From positions 310,001 to 374,000 of the forward strand of contig JAXDKG010000040.1 of NCBI GenBank assembly GCA_034667225.1: DNA of 64,000 bases, given 5' to 3'. Shown here one piece after another: positions 10,883 to 19,035 of this stretch (position 1 is the stretch's first letter; every line of letters starts with the position of its first letter). Position numbers and translations under genes: made by a program. The notes beneath the pieces were generated by a model. That model was not told the DNA's origin. It searched no databases and saw nothing but the letters and a program-made list of their open reading frames with translations. This stretch comes from DATMER01 sp034667225. Lineage in GTDB: Bacteria; Acidobacteriota; Thermoanaerobaculia; Multivoradales; UBA5704.

Positions 10883-13800
10883 TCAGGGTTTCTCTGTCAG
10901 CAAAGGCCCGTACTCCCTGCGCAACAGCGGATTGATCGCGATCGCCTTCCGCAGGGACTCGTCAGCTTCGCGGCCGCGGCCGGCGAGATGGAGCAGGGCG
11001 CCGCGGACCGCGTAGGCCGGGGCATCCTCGGGATTGATGGCCAGGGCCTTTTCAACCCGCTCCAGGCCGCGGCTCACCGCTTCCTTCGACCCGCGCCAGC
11101 GCTCCACCATGGCCTGGGCGAGGAAGATTTCCGGCGCGCCCGGGTTCAGCACCTCGGCTCTCGCCAGAGCCGCCGCGGCCTTGTCGAGGGCGGGACCCGG
11201 ATCGCGGCCGCTACGGAGAGTGCAGCGGGCGGCGATCAGCTCGATCCTTCCCTGCTCCAGGAACGTGTCAGCGTCGTCCGGGTTGATGAGGAACGAAGCC
11301 TCGGCATGTGCCCGGGCGGTCGCGAGGGCTGGGGCCGGGTCCTCGCCGCGGTCGAAGAGGGCCTGGCCGAGGAGGCGATAGGTGTAGGACAGGTTGTAGG
11401 GGCCGTAGGGATAGTTGGGCCTCACGGCCACGGCCTGACGGTAGCTCGCCGCCGCCTGTTGCAGGGCCTGCCGGGGGTCGGTGCCCCGCGCCAGGAGGTA
11501 CTCGCCCATCGTGAGATAGGTGTTGCCCAGATTGTTGTGGGCGGCAGGGGTCCGAGGGTTCAGGGTTCTGGCGCGCTCAAAGGCCGTGAGGGCTGCGTCC
11601 AGCGATTTCGAGGGGTCCTGGCCGCGGGCGATCTCCGCCTCCGCGATGTCGTTCCAGGCCGAGCCCAGGTTGACCTGCGAGGGGAAGTGATCCGGATGCA
11701 GGTCGAGAGCCCTGCGATAGCTCGCCACGGCCTTCTGCAGCATGGGGCGGGGATCGACCCCGCGCTGCTGCTGGTTCTGGGCCATGATCATCCAGGCAAC
11801 GGCCAGCGTATTGTGGTTGGCCGCCAGCTCCGGCTGAAGGCGGACCGACTCCTGCGCAGCTTGGAGCGACTCGCGCAGCTCGGCGGCCCCATCGATCCCG
11901 CGGCCGAGCTGCCAGGTCGCGAGCAGGCGATGGGCGATGGCCATGTGGTTGAACGCGCGGGCGTCCCGCGGGTTGAGGCCAATGGCCTTCCGCGCCTGCC
12001 GGAGGGACTCCGCGAGGTCCGCCTGCGGATCGTCTCCGCGGCGCATCTTCCGGTCGCCCTGCGCCCAGTGGACTCCGGCCCGGAAGGTGTAGACCTCGCT
12101 CAGTTCCGGATCGACTTGCAGGGCCACCTCGCAGGGGCGCAGCGCCTCCCGCAAGCTGCCGTCCGAGAGCTCGTCGCGGCTGAGGGCGATCCGGTGCGCC
12201 AGGCGTTCGCACTCGGCGGAGTAGAGCGCGGCGTCGCTCGGCACGGTGGCGAAGATCCGGCTGTAGACCTCGCCTGCCTGGTCGTAGAGCCGCAACGCCT
12301 CGTCGCGGCGGTCGGCTTCGGCGGCTTCGTCCGCTTGAAATGTGTACACGCGGGCCTCGAGCTCGCCCGCCTCGTAAAGCCACGGGGTCTCGCGGTAGGC
12401 CTCGCGGGCCTGTGCCACGGCCTCGGAGTACCTCCCCTCGTAATAGGCGATCAGGCCGAGCAGATAAGGCGAAGCCTGGGCCGGGTCCAGCGCTGCCTCC
12501 TTCAGATAGGACAGCGCAGGCCTCTGGAACCGTCGCCGTACTTCGGCCGGGTCCATCTCGCGGGCGGGCCCGGCATTGATCAGGGTCTTGTCGAGCAGCG
12601 AGCCGAAGACCCGGCCGAGCGCCGCGGCGACTTCAGACGTGTGCTCGCCCGCGTTCCAGGCGCGCTCCAGGTGCTCGCGGGCCAGCTCGTCCTGGTGCAG
12701 GGCCAGGTGCCCCTGGCCGAGGGCGTAGTTGCCCGGACCTTCGGCGAGCGGACCGAGCCGGTCCATTTCCTCGCGGATCTTCTCCAGCTCGCTGCGCAGC
12801 CGGCGCTTGGTGGCGGTCACGTCGTGGCGCGGGAGGAGGGCCGCATAGCGCAGGCTCGCTTCCATTTCCTTGACGCGTTGCCCGAAGCGCTGGGCGAGCT
12901 CGGCCCGCTCGCGCGCCTGCCAGCGGGTGCGGAGCACCTCGGCGCCGAGCACCGCGAGCAGGACCAGGGCGGCCGCGGCTACCGCGACGAGCGCCTTGTG
13001 CTTGCGCAGCCGCTTGCCAATCCGGTATGTCAGGCCGGCGGGCCGGGCGTCGATCGGATCGCCCTCCACCCAGCGGTCCAGGTCCTCGGCGAGGGCTCGC
13101 GCCGAGTCGTAGCGCCGCTCCGGGTCCTTCTCCAGGCACTTGAGGACGATCGTCTCCAGGTCCGCCGGGATGTTCGGCTTGCGCTTGCGCAGCGGCTCGG
13201 GCTCCTCCTGGAGCACCCGCACCAGCGTGCCGGCCGCGGTGGTGCCCGCGAACGGAGGGCTCTCGGTCAACATTTCGTAGAGCACGACGCCGAGGCTGTA
13301 GACGTCGGTGCGGCGGTCGAGCTGCCCGCCCTGCGCCTGCTCGGGGGAGACGTAGGCTGGCGTGCCGCTGATCAGGCCGGTGCGGGTGAGCCCTTCCTCT
13401 CCCTGGTCCTGAGCGAGACCGAAGTCCACCACCCAGGGATGCAGGTCACCTGCGTCATCCTTTCCGACCAGAATATTGGCGGGTTTGAGATCGCGATGGA
13501 TGAGGCCGGTCTTGTGCGCCGTGTGGACGGCGCGGGCCACGTCGCGGACGAGGCGGACCGCGGCCTCGGTGGTCAGCTTGCCGCGCAGCTCGGTGAGGCT
13601 CCGGCCGTCGATGTACTGCATGGCGATGTAGGGCCGGCCCTCGACCTCGCCCACCTCGTGCACCTGGCAGATGTTCGGGTGCTCGACGCGGGCCTGGGCG
13701 CGAGCCTCGCGCAGGAAGCGCACCACCAGTACCGGATCGTTGTAGTGCAGGAATTTGAGCGCAACGTGGCGGCCGAGCTGCGGGTCGGAGGCCAGGTAGA

Positions 13801-14152
13801 CCGAGCCCATTCCTCCCGAGCCGAGGAAGCGCTCGACGCGGTAGCGCGGCCAATCCCTCAGGAAACGCAGCTCGGGAGGGAAGGCGACGGCGCCGGCCCT
13901 GCCGGGGGGAGCTTCGACGAGCGTAGGTGCGAGAGCCGGGTCCACCTCCATGTCCAGCTCGGAGAGGAGGGAGCTCAGGGCGGCGCGGTCGAGGCGGCCC
14001 GAGTCGAGGAGCGCTTGAATCCAGAGACGCTCTGCAGTTACGCCGCCCCCCGGGGTGAGAACCCGGTCGGCGACGGCGTCGAGGTCTTCCCAGGCGAGGA
14101 GACCCTTCGAAATGGCCAGCCTGAGGAGGCGGCTCTCGGTGGGGGCATTCAT
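10883..14152 (-). CDS. Serine/threonine protein kinase with TPR domain (PknB type)
   Basis: 1089 residues. The kinase domain follows an ~100-residue leader. It has the glycine loop GSGGMG (111-116), VALKF with the ATP lysine (Lys133), catalytic HRDLKPAN (219-226) and DFG (243-245), all intact. A transmembrane helix lies at ~375-395 (ALVAVAAAALVLLAVLGAEV), and the long outer part is a tetratricopeptide array, including RGQDPSKSL-type spacers and NPRTPAAHNNLGNTY. It is probably a membrane receptor kinase whose TPR domain binds proteins. The frame stays open 88 codons further upstream, but only by reading through the 21-bp array at 14207-14396, so the ATG at 14152 (MNAPTES) is chosen. It converges with the flavoprotein gene, 6 nt apart. 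Confidence 0.9.
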   Translation of the reverse strand: MNAPTESRLLRLAISKGLLAWEDLDAVADRVLTPGGGVTAERLWIQALLDSGRLDRAALSSLLSELDMEVDPALAPTLVEAPPGRAGAVAFPPELRFLRDWPRYRVERFLGSGGMGSVYLASDPQLGRHVALKFLHYNDPVLVVRFLREARAQARVEHPNICQVHEVGEVEGRPYIAMQYIDGRSLTELRGKLTTEAAVRLVRDVARAVHTAHKTGLIHRDLKPANILVGKDDAGDLHPWVVDFGLAQDQGEEGLTRTGLISGTPAYVSPEQAQGGQLDRRTDVYSLGVVLYEMLTESPPFAGTTAAGTLVRVLQEEPEPLRKRKPNIPADLETIVLKCLEKDPERRYDSARALAEDLDRWVEGDPIDARPAGLTYRIGKRLRKHKALVAVAAAALVLLAVLGAEVLRTRWQARERAELAQRFGQRVKEMEASLRYAALLPRHDVTATKRRLRSELEKIREEMDRLGPLAEGPGNYALGQGHLALHQDELAREHLERAWNAGEHTSEVAAALGRVFGSLLDKTLINAGPAREMDPAEVRRRFQRPALSYLKEAALDPAQASPYLLGLIAYYEGRYSEAVAQAREAYRETPWLYEAGELEARVYTFQADEAAEADRRDEALRLYDQAGEVYSRIFATVPSDAALYSAECERLAHRIALSRDELSDGSLREALRPCEVALQVDPELSEVYTFRAGVHWAQGDRKMRRGDDPQADLAESLRQARKAIGLNPRDARAFNHMAIAHRLLATWQLGRGIDGAAELRESLQAAQESVRLQPELAANHNTLAVAWMIMAQNQQQRGVDPRPMLQKAVASYRRALDLHPDHFPSQVNLGSAWNDIAEAEIARGQDPSKSLDAALTAFERARTLNPRTPAAHNNLGNTYLTMGEYLLARGTDPRQALQQAAASYRQAVAVRPNYPYGPYNLSYTYRLLGQALFDRGEDPAPALATARAHAEASFLINPDDADTFLEQGRIELIAARCTLRSGRDPGPALDKAAAALARAEVLNPGAPEIFLAQAMVERWRGSKEAVSRGLERVEKALAINPEDAPAYAVRGALLHLAGRGREADESLRKAIAINPLLRREYGPLLTEKP

Positions 14153-14206
14153 GGGGCTCTGGTTGAGTCTACCAGGGCCAGCCTTCAGGATGTAGGGGAG
14201 CCTCAA

Positions 14207-14396
14207 GCCACTGAATCCTCTCCCCGAGTTGCTCGGGGCTGTCCCCGAGCCACTGAATCCCCTCCCCGAGTCGCTCGGGGCTGTCCCCGAGCCACTGAAT
14301 CCTCTCCCCGAGTCGCTCGGGGCTGTCCCCGAGCCACTGAATCTTCTCCCCGAGTCGCTCGGGGCTGTCCCCGAGCCACTGAATCCTCTCCCCGAA
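14207..14396. repeat. 21/42-bp tandem array A1 (core CCCCGAG)
   Basis: Four full 42-bp units (GCCACTGAAT at 14207, 14249, 14291, 14333) and a partial fifth (14375). Inside each unit the heptamer CCCCGAG occurs twice, so it recurs every 21 bp at 14222, 14243, 14264 and so on to 14390 (nine sites). Every second site forms a hairpin with CTCGGGG (7-bp stem, 3-nt loop). Several frames stay open because 21 is a multiple of three, but no start or ribosome site fits. It lies upstream of the kinase start, in the region between the kinase and the divergent DUF2167 gene. The same family reappears at 48494-48899. Confidence 0.95.
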
Positions 14397-14476
14397 AGCG
14401 ACGGGCTATCCGTCACTCGAACTGTGACGAGGTGCTAGGATCTCCCCAACGAAACGGAATCTTGCCGGCGGTCACC

Positions 14477-14500
14477 AGATTTCAGGCGCAGCCTGAATCT
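14477..14500 (+). promoter_or_regulatory. Hairpin in the leader of the DUF2167 gene
   Basis: The imperfect inverted repeat AGATTTCAGGC-GCA-GCCTGAATCT (one bulged T) sits directly before the ribosome site AAAGGAG (14504-14510) of the GTG start at 14517. A TG-extended -10 candidate, TGCTAGGAT, lies at 14433-14441. The hairpin could affect translation or mRNA stability; there is no T-run for a terminator. Confidence 0.4.
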
Positions 14501-14516
14501 GACAAAGGAGATCCCC

Positions 14517-15416
14517 GTGTCTGGAAAAGCTCTATCCTTCGCCATCGTCGCTCTCCTCGCCCTTGGCGTCCCCACCTTCGCCCAGGAGGAGCCGCAGATC
14601 AAGTGGACCGCGGGTCCCACCACCGCCGAGCTCGGCGACAACCTGGCCCGGATCGACATCCCCGAGGGCTACGTCTTCGCCGGCGGCGACGAGACGCGCA
14701 AGTTCATGGAGATGACCGGCAATCCACCCTCGGGCGATGAGATCGGGGTCATCATGCCCGAGGACGAGGGGAAGAGCTGGTTCCTCCTCTTCGAGTACGA
14801 CGAGGTCGGCTTCGTCAAGGACGATGAGAAGGACAAGATCGACGCCGACGCCATCCTCGAGTCGGTGCGCGAAGGCACCGAGGCCTCCAACGAGGAGCGC
14901 AAGAAGCTGGGCGGCGGCGAGATCCACGTGACCGGCTGGTTCCAGAAGCCTCACTACGACGCGAAGAGCCACAACCTGGTCTGGGCCATCGAGGCCCGGG
15001 GCGAGGCGGACACCGAGGCCGACACCGACCGCAGCGTCAACTACGACGTCCGCCTGCTCGGCCGGAAGGGCTACATCTCGGCCACCCTGGTGACCGACCC
15101 GAGCTCGCTCCAGGCCGACCTGCCGCACGTGCAGACGCTGCTCTCGGGCTTCTCCTTCCAGGAAGGCAAGCGGTACGCGGACTGGGTGAGCGGCGACAAG
15201 GTAGCCGAGTACGGGCTGACTGCCCTGATCGCCGGGGGCGCCGGCGCCGCGGCCGTGAAGCTCGGCCTTTTCGCCTATCTCGGCAAGCTGCTCGCCAAGG
15301 GCGGCAAGCTGATCGTCGCCGGGCTCGTCGCGCTCGGCGCCGGCATCAAGAAGATGCTGGGCGGCAGGAAGAAGGACGAAGGGTCCGGCGATACCGGGAC
15401 CGCGATCGCGCCGTAA
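14517..15416 (+). CDS. DUF2167 domain membrane protein, secreted N-terminus
   Basis: 299 residues. A signal peptide (ALSFAIVALLALGVPTFA) is followed by a DUF2167 domain: KWTAGPTTAELGDNLARI, EGYVFAGGDETRKFME, WFLLFEYDEVGFVKDDEK, then HVTGWFQKPHYD and LLGRKGY. The C-terminus has a hydrophobic glycine/alanine-rich hairpin (~235-285) and a basic tail ending in KKMLGGRKKDEG. The family is widespread and of unknown function. A GTG start follows AAAGGAG at 6 nt. Its stop lies within a triplicated CGTAAGG string that leads to the next gene, probably its operon partner. Confidence 0.85.
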   Translation: MSGKALSFAIVALLALGVPTFAQEEPQIKWTAGPTTAELGDNLARIDIPEGYVFAGGDETRKFMEMTGNPPSGDEIGVIMPEDEGKSWFLLFEYDEVGFVKDDEKDKIDADAILESVREGTEASNEERKKLGGGEIHVTGWFQKPHYDAKSHNLVWAIEARGEADTEADTDRSVNYDVRLLGRKGYISATLVTDPSSLQADLPHVQTLLSGFSFQEGKRYADWVSGDKVAEYGLTALIAGGAGAAAVKLGLFAYLGKLLAKGGKLIVAGLVALGAGIKKMLGGRKKDEGSGDTGTAIAP

Positions 15417-15439
15417 GGCTTCGTAAGGCTCCGTAAGGG

Positions 15440-16540
15440 ATGCTGCTCGCCGTCTTCCGGGACATCTTCCCGTTCCTCGCCGTCCTCTACGCCCTCGACA
15501 GCTTCGCCTGGGTCGGCGCGCTGGATCTACTTTTCGCGCGGCGGCTCTGGGGTTGGAGCGCCGTCGAGGGCCGCGGCGTGCGCCTGGCCGGCATCCTGCC
15601 TCTCGATCTCGCCTTTTCCGCGGCCGGACCGGCTGCCATTCCTACAAGCGACGGGCTCCTTCTCCCGGAGCCCACGGTCCGCGGGGCGCATGCCTACGAC
15701 CCCGAGCGCTGGACGCGCCTGCCCTGGGAGCGGATCTCTCCGGAGGTGGAGGAGGCAACCCTCCGCCTGGGAGGTCCGCACCGCGTCCGCCTTCCTTCGC
15801 GCAGCCACGCCGAGGCTCTCCGGGAGCTCCTCGAAGAAGTCCGCGGCCTGGCTCCCGATGCGCGCGAGAAGCGCCTCGCGAAGCATGCGGGCCGGACTCT
15901 GGACCTCGACGCCGCGCAGGCCCGCCTGGAGACGTTCCGGGAGGAGACGCAATTCCTGCGCTTCCTGAGCTGGGCCCTCTTCGTCCTGACCCTCCTCCTG
16001 CTCCCCGCCGTCCTCTATCTCCATCCCAGGCCCGATATCCTCCTCGTTCCGCTGCTCGCCGGAATCCTGGCGCTTTACCTGGCCGTGGTCGGGGCTGCCG
16101 CGTTCGTCGGCTCCCGCCTGCGGCAAGATGGGCTGCTGCGGCGCTCCGCACCCATCTCGACCCTGCTGCTCTCGCCGATCTCGGCGACCCGTGCCGTGCC
16201 CGCTCTCGGGCGGCACCTCTTCGAAGGCTCCGATCCTCTCGCCGTCGCGGCGTTGCTGCTGCCGCGGGACGGGTTTCTCGCGCGCGTCCGGGCCGATCTG
16301 CACGGCGCCGCCTTTGCCGCGGAACGGGGAGAAGAGGGCTGGCGCCGCCACTGGACCGAAAGGCGGAATGCGCTGCTCCGGCTGCTGGGACGGATGGGGA
16401 TCGGCGAGGCCGAAGCGTTCGCGGCTCCGGACCGGCGCGACCCCGAAGCGCAGTCCTGGTGCCCGTTCTGCAGCACCGAGTACAAGTCCGCGAACGGGTC
16501 TTGTGAGGATTGCGGGCTGCCTCTAGCAAGGTTTTCCTGA
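15440..16540 (+). CDS. Hypothetical membrane protein with C-terminal zinc ribbon
   Basis: 366 residues, not recognised. An N-terminal hydrophobic segment (LLAVFRDIFPFLAVLYALD) comes first. Two central transmembrane helices lie at ~175-225 (ALFVLTLLLLPAVLYL and LLVPLLAGILALYLAVVGAAAFV). The C-terminus has a treble-cysteine zinc-ribbon-like motif, CPFCSTEY-x6-CEDCG. The start follows the preceding DUF2167 gene by 23 nt. The spacer repeats CGTAAGG three times at 10-nt steps, the last just before the ATG, where it can serve as ribosome site. Cotranscription with the DUF2167 gene is likely. Confidence 0.7.
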   Translation: MLLAVFRDIFPFLAVLYALDSFAWVGALDLLFARRLWGWSAVEGRGVRLAGILPLDLAFSAAGPAAIPTSDGLLLPEPTVRGAHAYDPERWTRLPWERISPEVEEATLRLGGPHRVRLPSRSHAEALRELLEEVRGLAPDAREKRLAKHAGRTLDLDAAQARLETFREETQFLRFLSWALFVLTLLLLPAVLYLHPRPDILLVPLLAGILALYLAVVGAAAFVGSRLRQDGLLRRSAPISTLLLSPISATRAVPALGRHLFEGSDPLAVAALLLPRDGFLARVRADLHGAAFAAERGEEGWRRHWTERRNALLRLLGRMGIGEAEAFAAPDRRDPEAQSWCPFCSTEYKSANGSCEDCGLPLARFS

Positions 16541-16541
16541 C

Positions 16542-16556
16542 TGGCACGCCTCTTGC
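16542..16556 (+). promoter_or_regulatory. Sigma-54 promoter (-24/-12)
   Basis: TGGCACG-CCTC-TTGC matches the RpoN consensus TGGCACG-N4-TTGC at every position, with GG at 16543-16544 and GC at 16555-16556 exactly 12 nt apart. It lies just after the stop of the preceding gene and ~104 nt before the ATG at 16660, giving a predicted leader of ~90 nt with a 6-bp hairpin (GACCTG-N4-CAGGTC, 16580-16595). It should drive the three-gene stress operon 16660-18934. A sigma-54 activator would be needed; none is in the window. Confidence 0.75.
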
Positions 16557-16659
16557 GAACACACATCTCCAGATGCGGTGACCTGTTTCCAGGTCCGGTG
16601 CTGGGCTTCTTGGTTGGAGTAGGGCACGCCGCAGTAACAAACCAGAAAGGAAAGGTGCT

Positions 16660-17394
16660 ATGGCGAGACTTGACAACCCGGGCGATAACCGCCCGACGGC
16701 CACCCCACCTGCCTCCACGAATCCAGATCCTCTCGCATCGAACACGAACGATACGCAGGGCGTGGGGCAGCAGGCGAAAGAGCAGGTCCGCAACCTGGCC
16801 GAAGAGGCCAAGCGCGAGACCTCCAAGGTCGCGGGCCAGGCGGGCGACTACGTGTCGAACCTCGTCAGCCGTCAGAAGGATCAGGCGGCCGACAGTCTCG
16901 GCGGCGTGGCCGGCGCGATCCGCGACGTGGGCAACCGCCTGCAGGAGCAGGATCAGGCCGCCGGGGTCGGGCAGTATGCGATGCGCGCTGCCGACCAGGT
17001 GGACCGCCTCTCCAGCTACCTCCGCGACCGCGACCTGAACACATTCGTCCGCGACACCGAGACCTTCGCGCGGCGTCACCCCGACGTTTTCCTGGGTGGC
17101 ACCTTCCTCGCGGGGCTGCTCCTGGCGCGGTTCCTCAAGAGCTCGTCCGACCGCAGCTTCGACGGCTACGAGGCCAACGCCTACGTCTCCTTGGACGAGG
17201 GCTACGGGCAGCGTTACGGCCGGAGCGGCTACGACGGCGACGACACCAATGCCTACGCGTCCTATCCCGGTGAGCGGTACGGCCGGGGAAACGATTACAA
17301 GGGCCCGCAGGAGCCGTTCCGCACGCGGGAGAAGGAAGGCCCTTACGGCGAACCCGAGGGCTTCAAGGTCCCTGATACGCCGGGAGGTGCTTGA
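16660..17394 (+). CDS. Nutrient deprivation-induced-protein-like stress protein
   Basis: 244 residues, highly polar. A Thr/Pro-rich start is followed by an amphipathic helical stretch (QQAKEQVRNLAEEAKRETSK, ~35-120). A predicted membrane-associated helix sits near 145-160 (VFLGGTFLAGLLLARFLKSS), and a Tyr/Gly/Asp-rich tail ends at VPDTPGGA. This layout and the next two genes match the 'nutrient deprivation-induced protein' clusters of soil bacteria, which accompany DUF1469 and DUF3618 proteins. It may protect or organise the envelope in starvation or drying. First gene behind a consensus sigma-54 promoter; ribosome site AAAGGAAAGG before ATG. Confidence 0.7.
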   Translation: MARLDNPGDNRPTATPPASTNPDPLASNTNDTQGVGQQAKEQVRNLAEEAKRETSKVAGQAGDYVSNLVSRQKDQAADSLGGVAGAIRDVGNRLQEQDQAAGVGQYAMRAADQVDRLSSYLRDRDLNTFVRDTETFARRHPDVFLGGTFLAGLLLARFLKSSSDRSFDGYEANAYVSLDEGYGQRYGRSGYDGDDTNAYASYPGERYGRGNDYKGPQEPFRTREKEGPYGEPEGFKVPDTPGGA

Positions 17395-17396
17395 AG

Positions 17397-17813
17397 ATGC
17401 AGCCGTTGCGCGATGATCGTTCCCTTGGACAGATCCTGAGGGATTTGCGCGACGAGACCAGCCAACTGCTCCGGCAGGAGGTGGATCTCGCCAAGACCGA
17501 GATGTCGGAGAAGATGTCCCGGCTGGGCACCAACGTGGGTTCGGTCGCTACCGGCGGCGCAGTGCTGTTCGCCGGGGCCCTGGTCCTGCTGGCAGCCCTG
17601 ACCCTCGGCCTGATCGCTCTCTTTTCCCAGTTCATGGACCGTGACGTGGCAATGTGGCTTGCGCCGCTCCTGGTGGGCGGAGTCCTTGCCTTCATCGGTT
17701 ACGGCATGGTGAAGAAGGCCCTCCAAGCCCTCAAGCAGGAAGGCATCGCTCCACAGAGAACCACCCAGAGCTTGAAGGAGAACAAGGAATGGCTTACAGC
17801 GAAGATGAAGTGA
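17397..17813 (+). CDS. Phage holin family (DUF1469/Actin-filament-like YqjE) membrane protein
   Basis: 138 residues. The N-terminal helix LGQILRDLRDETSQLLRQEV and the KTEMSEKMSRLG region are typical of DUF1469. Two transmembrane helices follow (VLFAGALVLLAALTLGLIALF and MWLAPLLVGGVLAFIGYGMV). Despite the family name it is not a phage gene here; such proteins occur in envelope-stress operons. The ATG at 17397 has GGGAGG 7 nt upstream; a TTG at 17391 overlapping the previous stop is an alternative. Its last 25 nt overlap the DUF3618 gene. Confidence 0.82.
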   Translation: MQPLRDDRSLGQILRDLRDETSQLLRQEVDLAKTEMSEKMSRLGTNVGSVATGGAVLFAGALVLLAALTLGLIALFSQFMDRDVAMWLAPLLVGGVLAFIGYGMVKKALQALKQEGIAPQRTTQSLKENKEWLTAKMK

Positions 17814-18934
17814 CGAACGACCGCGGGCCCGACTCGCGGCAGATCCGCAACGAGATCGAGAGCACCCGCCGAGAGATGGACCGCAACCTCGACGCTCTCG
17901 AGTCGAAGCTGACTCCCACACAGCTCGCGATGGAGGCCTGGGGTCTCTTCCGCGGCGGCTCCACCGCCGGCGTCAGCCGGCTCTGGCGGATCGCCAAGCA
18001 GCACCCCGGCCCGGCCGCCGTGATCGGCGTCGGCATCGCCTGGATGCTGAGCGAGAACACGAAGGGCAGCGATGACCGTGCCGAATACGGCTACCGTCCG
18101 GGCTATGCCGGTGCCTACGGCTACAGCGGCCGCAGGGGCTACACGGGCTATGCCGGCACGACCGGCTACGAGACAGGCTATGCAGGCGGCTATGACGAGG
18201 GCGAAGGCCGCGTCAGCTCCGCCCTGCACAACGCGGGGGACAAGGTCTCCAGCGCCGCGGGCACGGCCAAGCACGCCGTGACCGGGGCAGCCTCTACCGC
18301 CAAGGATGCCGTGACCGGGGCGGCTTCCACCGCCAAGGACGCGGTGGTCGACGCGGCCGGCACGGCCAAGGATGCCGTGATCGGTGCCAAGGATCGGGTA
18401 GCCGAGGCCGCGGGCACGGCTCGCGAAAAGGCTTCCGAGCTGAGCTGGCAGGCGCGGGAGCAGGCGCGCTACCGCACGCGCCAGGCGCGTGTCGGCTTCT
18501 GGGAGACCATGGAAGAGCGTCCTCTGGCGCTCGGCGTCGCGGCGGTCGCCCTCGGCGTCGTCGCCGGTCTCATGATCCCGTCCACCCGCAAGGAGGACGA
18601 GCTCATGGGCGAGACGCGCGACCGTCTCATGGAGCGCGCGAAAGAGGTGGGCGAGGAGGCCCTGGAGAAGGGCAAGCAGGTCGCCAATGTGGCGGTGGAC
18701 ACCCTCAAGGAAGAGGTCGAGCGTCAGGAACTGACGCCCGAGAAGCTCGCCGAGAAGGTGCGCACGGTCGCCAAGGAGGCCACGAATACCGTCAAGGAGG
18801 AAGGCAAGCGTCAGGCCTCCGATCTCAAGGAGACCGTCAAGGGCGATACGACCGGCGGCAACGTGACCACCTCCTCTGTTACGGGTGGCCCGCAGGGCGT
18901 CGAGCAGCACGAGCCCGAGTTCACCCGGAAGTAG
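17789..18934 (+). CDS. DUF3618 protein with LEA-like repeats
   Basis: 381 residues. The N-terminal DUF3618 motif is RQIRNEIESTRREMDRNLDALESKL (~13-37, quoted in part). A membrane-proximal segment and a Tyr/Gly-rich loop follow at ~95-130. Residues ~150-205 contain tandem 11-mer repeats of the TAKDAVTGAAS type, as in group 3 LEA and apolipoprotein-like helices. A second hydrophobic helix is at ~245-260 (LGVAAVALGVVAGLMI), then a long amphipathic coiled tail. It probably coats or stiffens membranes under desiccation or starvation. Start ATG 17789 overlaps the DUF1469 gene by 25 nt. Last gene of the sigma-54 operon. Confidence 0.8.
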   Translation: MAYSEDEVTNDRGPDSRQIRNEIESTRREMDRNLDALESKLTPTQLAMEAWGLFRGGSTAGVSRLWRIAKQHPGPAAVIGVGIAWMLSENTKGSDDRAEYGYRPGYAGAYGYSGRRGYTGYAGTTGYETGYAGGYDEGEGRVSSALHNAGDKVSSAAGTAKHAVTGAASTAKDAVTGAASTAKDAVVDAAGTAKDAVIGAKDRVAEAAGTAREKASELSWQAREQARYRTRQARVGFWETMEERPLALGVAAVALGVVAGLMIPSTRKEDELMGETRDRLMERAKEVGEEALEKGKQVANVAVDTLKEEVERQELTPEKLAEKVRTVAKEATNTVKEEGKRQASDLKETVKGDTTGGNVTTSSVTGGPQGVEQHEPEFTRK

Positions 18935-19018
18935 CCGCGGTCTCGGTTCTCTCGTCCAGAGCCGGGGGGAGGTCAGGAAGGAGGGTGCTTTGACAGGCCC
19001 TCGCCTGGCCTCTTGCTC

Positions 19019-19026
19019 TATAGAAT
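19019..19026 (+). promoter_or_regulatory. -10 element close to the DUF427 start (possible leaderless mRNA)
   Basis: TATAGAAT ends 9 nt before the ATG at 19036, and no ribosome site precedes that ATG. A TTGACA lies at 18990-18995 but the 23-nt spacing is too long for a standard pair. If the -10 is used, transcription would begin within a few bases of the start codon. The next gene shows the same layout (TACAAT at 19567-19572, ATG at 19578). Confidence 0.35.
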
Positions 19027-19035
19027 GGCCGCGCC

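Noticed and set aside
14153..14416. An N-terminal extension of the kinase through array A1
   Set aside because: It consists only of array-encoded SGSGTAPSDSGRGF repeats; ATG 14152 lies directly before conserved sequence.
10988..14740. A 1250-codon open frame antisense to the kinase
   Set aside because: It mirrors the kinase-TPR gene codon for codon, has no family motif, and exists because of high GC. The kinase frame has all catalytic motifs.
17397..17813. Prophage indicated by a 'phage holin family' gene
   Set aside because: DUF1469 is a membrane stress family; no other phage gene is nearby and the operon context is envelope stress.
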